Assembly (NCBI RefSeq): GCF_000247695.1
Contig: NW_004624730.1
Location: 27,774,879-27,838,878, forward strand
Reading direction: 5' to 3'
Origin: Heterocephalus glaber
Lineage: Eukaryota; Chordata; Mammalia; Rodentia; Bathyergidae
Length of the DNA stretch: 64,000 nt
Made by a program: the position numbers and the translations under genes. Under the pieces are notes generated by a model. The model had not been told where the DNA came from, did not search any database, and was given only the letters and a program-made list of their open reading frames with translations. Positions 58,857 to 64,000 of the stretch are shown here, in pieces (within the stretch, counting starts at the first letter, position 1; every line of letters starts with the position of its first letter).

Positions 58857-59643
58857 ATTTATCTTTAAATATATTTAAAGTGAATATCCTTTGATGAACT
58901 TTTATTTCTAAACTTGGAAAATAACTTCCAAGCCTACTCTTTGTTTTCCTCCTATATTTGCTACCTTCCTCTCTCAGTCATTCATTCCATTTAAACTTGT
59001 CTCTGTAATGATAACAAATTTACTATATGGTCCTGGACAGGCCTGTTTCTTTTTTTAAAGCTAAATTGAGTTTCAGTTGGTTTTCATTTGATTTGACACA
59101 TTGATTTATGAGTATAGTAAAAAAAGTCATCTGACATATATTTTGAGAGGATGTAAGATGATAAACAGAACTTAGAAGCCTCTTAAACCTTGTTATTGGC
59201 AGGTCTAATTAGTGCATTTGATGTTAGAGACCTAGTTAAAAAGCAGAGAGAGGGTCAAAAGATTGGAAAGCCTTTGGAGTAGGGCAAACAAAAAGTATAT
59301 ATTAAAGAATTCTAATTAGTCAAACAGCTGCTTTGGTGATCCTCTGACAGCTAGTGTCTATCTGGCTTTTCTGATTTATCTAAAAAGAGGTACACATGGT
59401 TAAACTTTAAAATTCAGTGTAACAGTTCCAAGAGTCTTAACCGGAGTTTTTAAATCACAGAATTCTATTATTTGTCTTGTTTGATGATCATCAAGATTTG
59501 ACTGCTGCTCTAGTAGACCTTGGAAATGGTTTTCTTACTTTGCCTTGCACTTATTGGGGCATCATACTTGCAGTTGATTGAAATTCATTTGTATATAGAA
59601 TAATAGCTATTGAGCATTGAATGTATCCCAGGAAGCTTTACAT
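58857..59643. other. Intron 1 DNA, nothing recognised
   Basis: No SINE landmark or exon-like ORF. Confidence 0.4.
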
Positions 59644-59828
59644 CAATGATGGCAAACCTTTTATAGACCGAGTGCCCAGACTGCAACCCAAAACCCACTT
59701 ATTTATTGTAAAGTGCTAACATTGCAGTTAAACCTGAATACTCCAATTAAACCTAAAACCTGAATACAGCTCAAACACTTGGCTCAAGTGCCCACTGTGT
59801 CACACATGCCATAGATTCACTACCACTG
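59644..59828. mobile_element. hAT-type MITE with 8-bp target duplication
   Basis: A 185-bp element. Its ends are imperfect inverted repeats: caatgatggcaaacc at the left, and cagtggtagtgaatc when the right end is reversed. It is flanked by ctttacat (59636-59643) and ctttagat (59829-59836), eight bases with one mismatch, fitting the hAT pattern nTnTAnAn. The inside (caacccaaaacccacttattt) is non-coding. Confidence 0.75.
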
Positions 59829-59839
59829 CTTTAGATAGT

Positions 59840-59925
59840 CTTTTTTTTTTTGGTATTGAGAATTGAACTCGGGGCCCCATACTTGACAGGTAGGCACTGT
59901 ACTTCTGAGCTATATCCTTGGCCCA
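59840..59925 (-). mobile_element. ID SINE, antisense, diverged
   Basis: Poly-T, ggtattgagaattgaactcg, gagctatatccttggccc. Confidence 0.85.
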
Positions 59926-60034
59926 TCACGTACAGTCTTAATTTTTCAACCATCCTTCAAAGCTAAATAGTACTATCACTCTATAATAGAAACACAGATC
60001 TGGAGAAGCCACAATTTAACTCCATATGTTTAAC

Positions 60035-60265
60035 ATAGTGATTTAAGATCATAAAACCTGGGACCAGATTGCTACCTAGTAGCTTTGTGATATCAGGCAA
60101 TTTACTCCTGTCTGATCTACTTTTCTAATCTATAAGATGGGACTAGTAAAAGCCCATCTTTGTTAGGGCTATCATGAAAATTTAGTTCATAAGTGCAAAG
60201 CACTTAGAATAGTATCTGGTATATAATACTTAGCACTTAACATTTTTAGCTGCTGCTGCTATTCT
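60035..60265 (+). repeat. MIR SINE remnant
   Basis: gatcataaaacctgggaccag, gatatcaggcaatttactcc, ctataagatgggactagtaa, gcaaagcacttagaatagta: nearly complete MIR order. Confidence 0.65.
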
Positions 60266-60477
60266 GCTGTAGTATTGGTCAAGAATTCTAAGTCATGTGA
60301 CAAATATTTTTTCCCCCAAGATTACAGGTAGATGGTGAGGGAGACTGTAGAACTATGCTGAAGAGGAGAGAGAATTATTAAACGTTTATTCCCTGAAAAA
60401 CTATTCCTGAGATATTAGATGTGAATCATACATAGTAGGAGATTGCCAAGATGAGCCGATCAGTTAAGATTCTGTTA

Positions 60478-60571
60478 GGGGCTGGGGATTTAGCTCAGTG
60501 GTTCCGCCACCTGCCTCACAAGCAGAAGGACCCAAGTTTGATCCCTGGTACCAAAAAAAAAAAAAAAAAAA
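60478..60571 (+). mobile_element. ID SINE, young
   Basis: ggggctggggatttagctcag, tttgatccctggtacc and a tail of about 20 A. aagattctgt flanks it (60466-60475 and 60572-60581). Confidence 0.95.
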
Positions 60572-60888
60572 AAGATTCTGTGGTGTTAGCCCTAGGAAAT
60601 GTGTCCCTAGGAAATGGTAGAAATGAATGATAATTATGGTGAATAGACTTTTACCCTTTTAAGGGGTATACCAATGCAGGAAGTTAGAAAGCTTCCATAC
60701 AAAGCTGTACTAGTCCAGAGAAACCATACCTAAATAAACAAATCCTGAAAGTGGAAACATGTCAATTCCAGCCAGAAAAGAAATCTTCATTGTTCGTTAT
60801 CAAAGCCTTCCCACTTTGCAAATCATTTTATATGAGTACTCTACCTGGGAACAGCTTTATTAAGCTGCTAAACCAAAAAATATTTATA

Positions 60889-60972
60889 GGGCCAGGGATT
60901 TAGCTCAGTGGTTCCAGCGCCTGCCTCACAAGCACAAGGTCCCGAGTTCGATCCCTGTTACCAAGAAAATAA
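60889..60972 (+). mobile_element. ID SINE
   Basis: gggccagggatttagctcag, gttcgatccctgttacc and an A-rich tail with G and T. About 340 bases upstream of exon 2. Confidence 0.95.
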
Positions 60973-61312
60973 AATTTATAAAGGCATCTGCTACAGAGTA
61001 GTGTTGATAGGTCTATGAACTAGTCACATTCAGATGTATATATTACATGACACACAATTGGATGCTAGCTTTTAATTTTATCCCTTTGGTCCTGAATTAT
61101 TTTGGGGGTCTACTAGATTTTCATCTAGTTTCCAGTTCTTTCAAAGTGTTGTTTTAAAGAAGCTTACATGGTTTTTCCTCTTTTTTCTTTTTTGTTTTTG
61201 TTTTAAATTAAAGCAGTTGCACTGTGTTAAAAATTCTTCCTCTTTTTTGGAAAAGTAATGATTTTACTGTACATTCTCAACCTCATTTCCATTTGATTCT
61301 TGGGTCTCACAG

Positions 61313-61384
61313 GAATCCTTCAACTGCTTTCTACCAAGCGTTCCATTTGAACATGTTTCAGGAATCAAAGAGCCTCTGGGATAG
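61313..61384 (+). CDS. TSC22D2: TSC22D2, second coding exon (72 nt)
   Basis: The acceptor ctcacag ends at 61312 and the donor AG|GTATGA begins at 61385. Joined to exon 1 the reading is R, then NPSTAFYQAFHLN, MFQ, ESKSLWD, then two bases (AG) of the next codon. The exon starts and ends in phase 2, and 72 is a multiple of three, so it can be left out without a frameshift. The family's exon of this size is alternatively used, as far as I recall. As I remember the human protein, the tripeptide after HLN is TLK, not MFQ. The next exon, with the TSC box and leucine zipper, is not found in the remaining 2.6 kb. Confidence 0.9.
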   Translation, partial: ESFNCFLPSVPFEHVSGIKEPLG

Positions 61385-61732
61385 GTATGAATACTTACAT
61401 GTAATGCATACATGCAAAGTGTATGCATGAATTGCTTTGCATAAAACTGACCTTTGTTATAAGGGAAAAAATCATGTGGTACTAGCATGGGACAGAGCAG
61501 CAAAATAAACCAAAAGGACAGTTTGTATTTTATATAAACTATAAACATGTTTTTCTGTTCACTGCATTTTATGTACATTATTAATTTTTTAAAAGATTTG
61601 CCTAGTCTATTGAATTTTATGATATGAATTAACTACTTTTATTTTAATACAAAAATTATTATGTAAAATAAACTGCAGTTATTTTAATTTTGTGCTATTT
61701 TACATGATTTCTCTGTAAAAACTACAATAACA

Positions 61733-61835
61733 GGGCCGGGGATTTAGCTCAGTGGTTCCGCCACCTGCCTCGCAAGTGCAACGTCCTGAGTTCGATCCCT
61801 GGTACTAAAAAACCCCCAAAAAACATAAAACAAAA
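61733..61835 (+). mobile_element. ID SINE
   Basis: gggccggggatttagctcag, gttcgatccctggtact, and a tail interrupted by ccccc. About 350 bases downstream of exon 2. Confidence 0.95.
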
Positions 61836-61926
61836 TATTTCACATTGAAAAATTGGAGGAGGAAATTAATTTTTTAAAACATTGGAAGAGGGACAAGACC
61901 GAGATATCAAAGCAGTCATAGTTTCT

Positions 61927-62015
61927 TTTCTTTTTTTTTTGCAGAACCAGGGATCGAACTCAGGACCTTGTGCTTAGCAGGCAGGCACAGCGCTACTGAG
62001 CTACATCCCTGGCCC
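61927..62015 (-). mobile_element. ID SINE, antisense
   Basis: T-run, gaaccagggatcgaactcag, gagctacatccctggccc. Flanked by cagtcatagtttct and cagtcatagcttct, a 14-bp target duplication with one mismatch. Confidence 0.95.
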
Positions 62016-62019
62016 TTGA

Positions 62020-62811
62020 CAGTCATAGCTTCTGACTAGAAATTTTGAACACTGAATTTGTTTAGTAGTATTTGGTAGATCTCCATTACTGACTTGTAAG
62101 CCCTTAAAACAGTTGCTTTCTCACAACTGCTGCATAGATTCTGTTAACTTTTAAAAACATAAAGTATTGGAGATCATTTTGGGCAAAAAAAACCATACTT
62201 TGGTTTATCTTTCTGCTTAACACACATTTTAAGTAGTATATGTTCTGTTCGGTTATTTTGCTGATTATTTATTAGTACTATTATCATTCTGTAATAGAAG
62301 GAGCGCAAACTTTTCAAAATTTACACAAAGCTTGTTAGATTCTTTTAACCTTGCCTGGCAATGCATTTGTGTCTTCTGGCGTAGTTTTGGATAACACTCA
62401 TGGGCTCAACTTCATCTCTTTCATTAGAAAAGAGTATTGCATGTACATGTCATACTAAGACGTGGTCTTTATTGCCTAGAAATGATAATACTTTCTTAGG
62501 CTTGATTTGCTTGTGTGTGTCACTAAAGATACTTTCTACCAAAGTATCTCTTAGAATGTATATTCCTTACCAAAAATATGTTTGAATGGTCACTTTTGGA
62601 ACAGAAAGTTTAAAATTTATAGTAATAGGTTTATAAAATCAATTTTTAAAGAGTTCTCCTATAGCAGTATAAGTTAATACTATATAGGATATAAATTATG
62701 CCATGAAACAAGCATGAGGATAGAATATGAGTATTTTGGAGTATGTTCTTTGTATTTTTCCTGAAGAAAAAGGAAAAAAAGCAGTCTGTTTAGAAATGTA
62801 GTCAGAGTAGA
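62020..62811. other. TSC22D2 intron 2, nothing recognised
   Basis: AT-rich; no exon-like ORF with the family's C-terminal motif. Confidence 0.45.
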
Positions 62812-62945
62812 GCTGGGCGTGGTGGTGCACGCCTGTGATCCCAGCACTGGAGAGGCTAAGGCAGAAGGATCGCCATGAGTTCAAGGCCAGCCGGGGCTAC
62901 AAAGCGAGACTGTCTCAAAAAACCAAAAAAAAAAAAAAAAAAAGA
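62812..62945 (+). mobile_element. B1 SINE, well preserved
   Basis: agctgggcgtggtggtgcac, gcctgtgatcccagcac, ttcaaggccagccggggcta, gactgtctcaaaaaacc and poly-A. The flanks share agaaatgt(ag)tcagagtag-like words (62790s and 62943), a likely target duplication. Confidence 0.95.
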
Positions 62946-64000
62946 AATGTCAGAGTAGTTTTCAAATGAATTTTAATTTGAAAACTTTTAATATTTCAAC
63001 TAACTTTCTTTGGCTACTATATAAATATATTATCTTTGTCAAAACAGTATAAGAAGGCTTGAGTTTTACTTTTCATTATTTGTATCTCATATTAAGACAG
63101 TTCTTTGTTTCATTTTATAAAACAACCATGAAAGTTGACTGATTATTTGATTTTACAGCTAAATACTCCTTACCTGTTTTCTTTCATAGATACCACAAAC
63201 TTTTAAGGTGTCAGAAATGAGGCAGGTTGCTTTATCTGTAGTTTCTGATGGGTTAAAACATATTCTCTTCTTGGAGCCTGTTGTCCAGAGCCAAAAAAGT
63301 TAACAGACGATTTTCTATAGTGTGTTAATACCAAAACAGTCATAATTTACATTGTTGATCAGCCATTCTTTGCTGGAAGTTGTCCTGTTGGTATCAGGGT
63401 GACAGGGCCAACCCAGTGAAACTGACTAATGGCTTCCTTATAAATTTTCAAGTAACCTGTTAAATTTTTAATTGAAAGAAGCAAGTGGCTACCTTTATTA
63501 GTTCTAACAATCTACCATGTCAGTTGCCAAATACCTAGACTTGTTGACAGATGTTATTGGATACGAAAGTATTGTGGTACTGTTTATTCATTGCAGACAG
63601 GTTGAACATTTGTATATGTTAAGCCTTAAAGAAGTACTAGCTGTAATTTCTGACCTTGTTTGTTTTGGATCTTATCAAATTATCTTCCTATAAATTTAGA
63701 TTTTTTAATTGTACTAAATAAGTACTTTACAGGGGTGATCTGGAACCATTCAGGAGTTGAGTGGGCCATAAGTTCCTTACATTATTTATTTTGAGGCATA
63801 AATTTGCACGTCGGATACCGTATGTAAAGGTTCCTATTTATGAAATCTTAAAATTCACTTGGGGCAGCTTTTAAGCCTCATGCCAGTTTTCATTACACAT
63901 GCCCTAGACTGAGTAAAGATCCTTGGTTTTTCTTTGTTTAGAACTCCCCTCCCCAGGATTCTTTCAGTTTAGCAGATCAAAATGAGTGACTCATATACGT
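62946..64000. other. TSC22D2 intron 2, nothing recognised, runs off the window
   Basis: No SINE landmark and no candidate third coding exon. The gene continues to the right. Confidence 0.45.

Noticed and set aside
2211..62015. Dozens of tRNA-like segments with A and B box motifs
   Set aside because: They are ID SINEs with tails and target duplications. They do not fold as complete tRNAs and lack CCA-adjacent structure, so they are not tRNA genes.
61385..64000. Search for the third coding exon (TSC box and leucine zipper)
   Set aside because: No frame carries the AIDNKIEQAMDLVK-type motif of the family, so the exon lies beyond the window.
1..64000. CRISPR arrays, operons or other prokaryotic features
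   Set aside because: No spaced direct repeats and no dense ORFs. The window is mammalian nuclear DNA.

Overview
This is mammalian nuclear DNA, almost certainly from a rodent. It is AT-rich and intron/intergenic-like, with dense short SINEs of two rodent kinds: tRNA-derived ID elements (GGGATTTAGCTCAGTGG head, GTTCGATCCC box, GGTACC end, poly-A) and 7SL-derived B1 elements. Older MIR, L2, L1, MaLR-type LTR and DNA-transposon remnants lie beneath them. The ID subfamily here (GTGGTTCCGCC where the mouse/rat ID has GTGGTAGAGCG) does not look like mouse, rat or squirrel. A hystricomorph rodent (mole-rat or guinea-pig group) is my best guess, from memory only.

The one protein-coding gene I can support is the 5' part of TSC22D2 on the + strand. 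Its CpG-island promoter and GC-rich 5' UTR (about 45.8-46.98 kb) lead into a very large first coding exon (46984-48962, 659 codons plus two bases). A 12.35-kb intron follows, then a 72-nt second coding exon (61313-61384) and the start of intron 2, which runs off the window. The exon(s) for the C-terminal TSC box and leucine zipper are not in the window. The protein is a TSC22-family factor: the conserved N-terminal box, the RFRV-containing second box and the long Pro/Gln/Ser/Ala-rich middle are here, and dimerisation would come from the missing exon.

Region by region: 1-45.6 kb is intergenic, made of L1, L2 and MIR debris, two MaLR-type LTRs in opposite orientation, decayed DNA transposons (mariner-like near 3.2-4.0 kb; a TA-flanked element at 16.54-17.07 kb lying inside a MIR), an L1 5'-end fragment near 35 kb and about 20 ID/B1 insertions. 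43.5-45.7 kb holds a diverged direct duplication and an upstream TATA/CCAAT/E2F-like cluster. 45.8-48.6 kb is the CpG island with promoter and exon 1. 49.0-52.3 kb is a part of intron 1 where I see no SINE. 52.3-61.3 kb is SINE-rich intron with a hAT-type MITE at 59.64 kb. 61.3-64 kb holds exon 2 and the start of intron 2.

No functional RNA gene, CRISPR array or bacterial-type feature is present. Repeat family names come from pattern recognition, not from a repeat-library search, and edges of old repeats are approximate.
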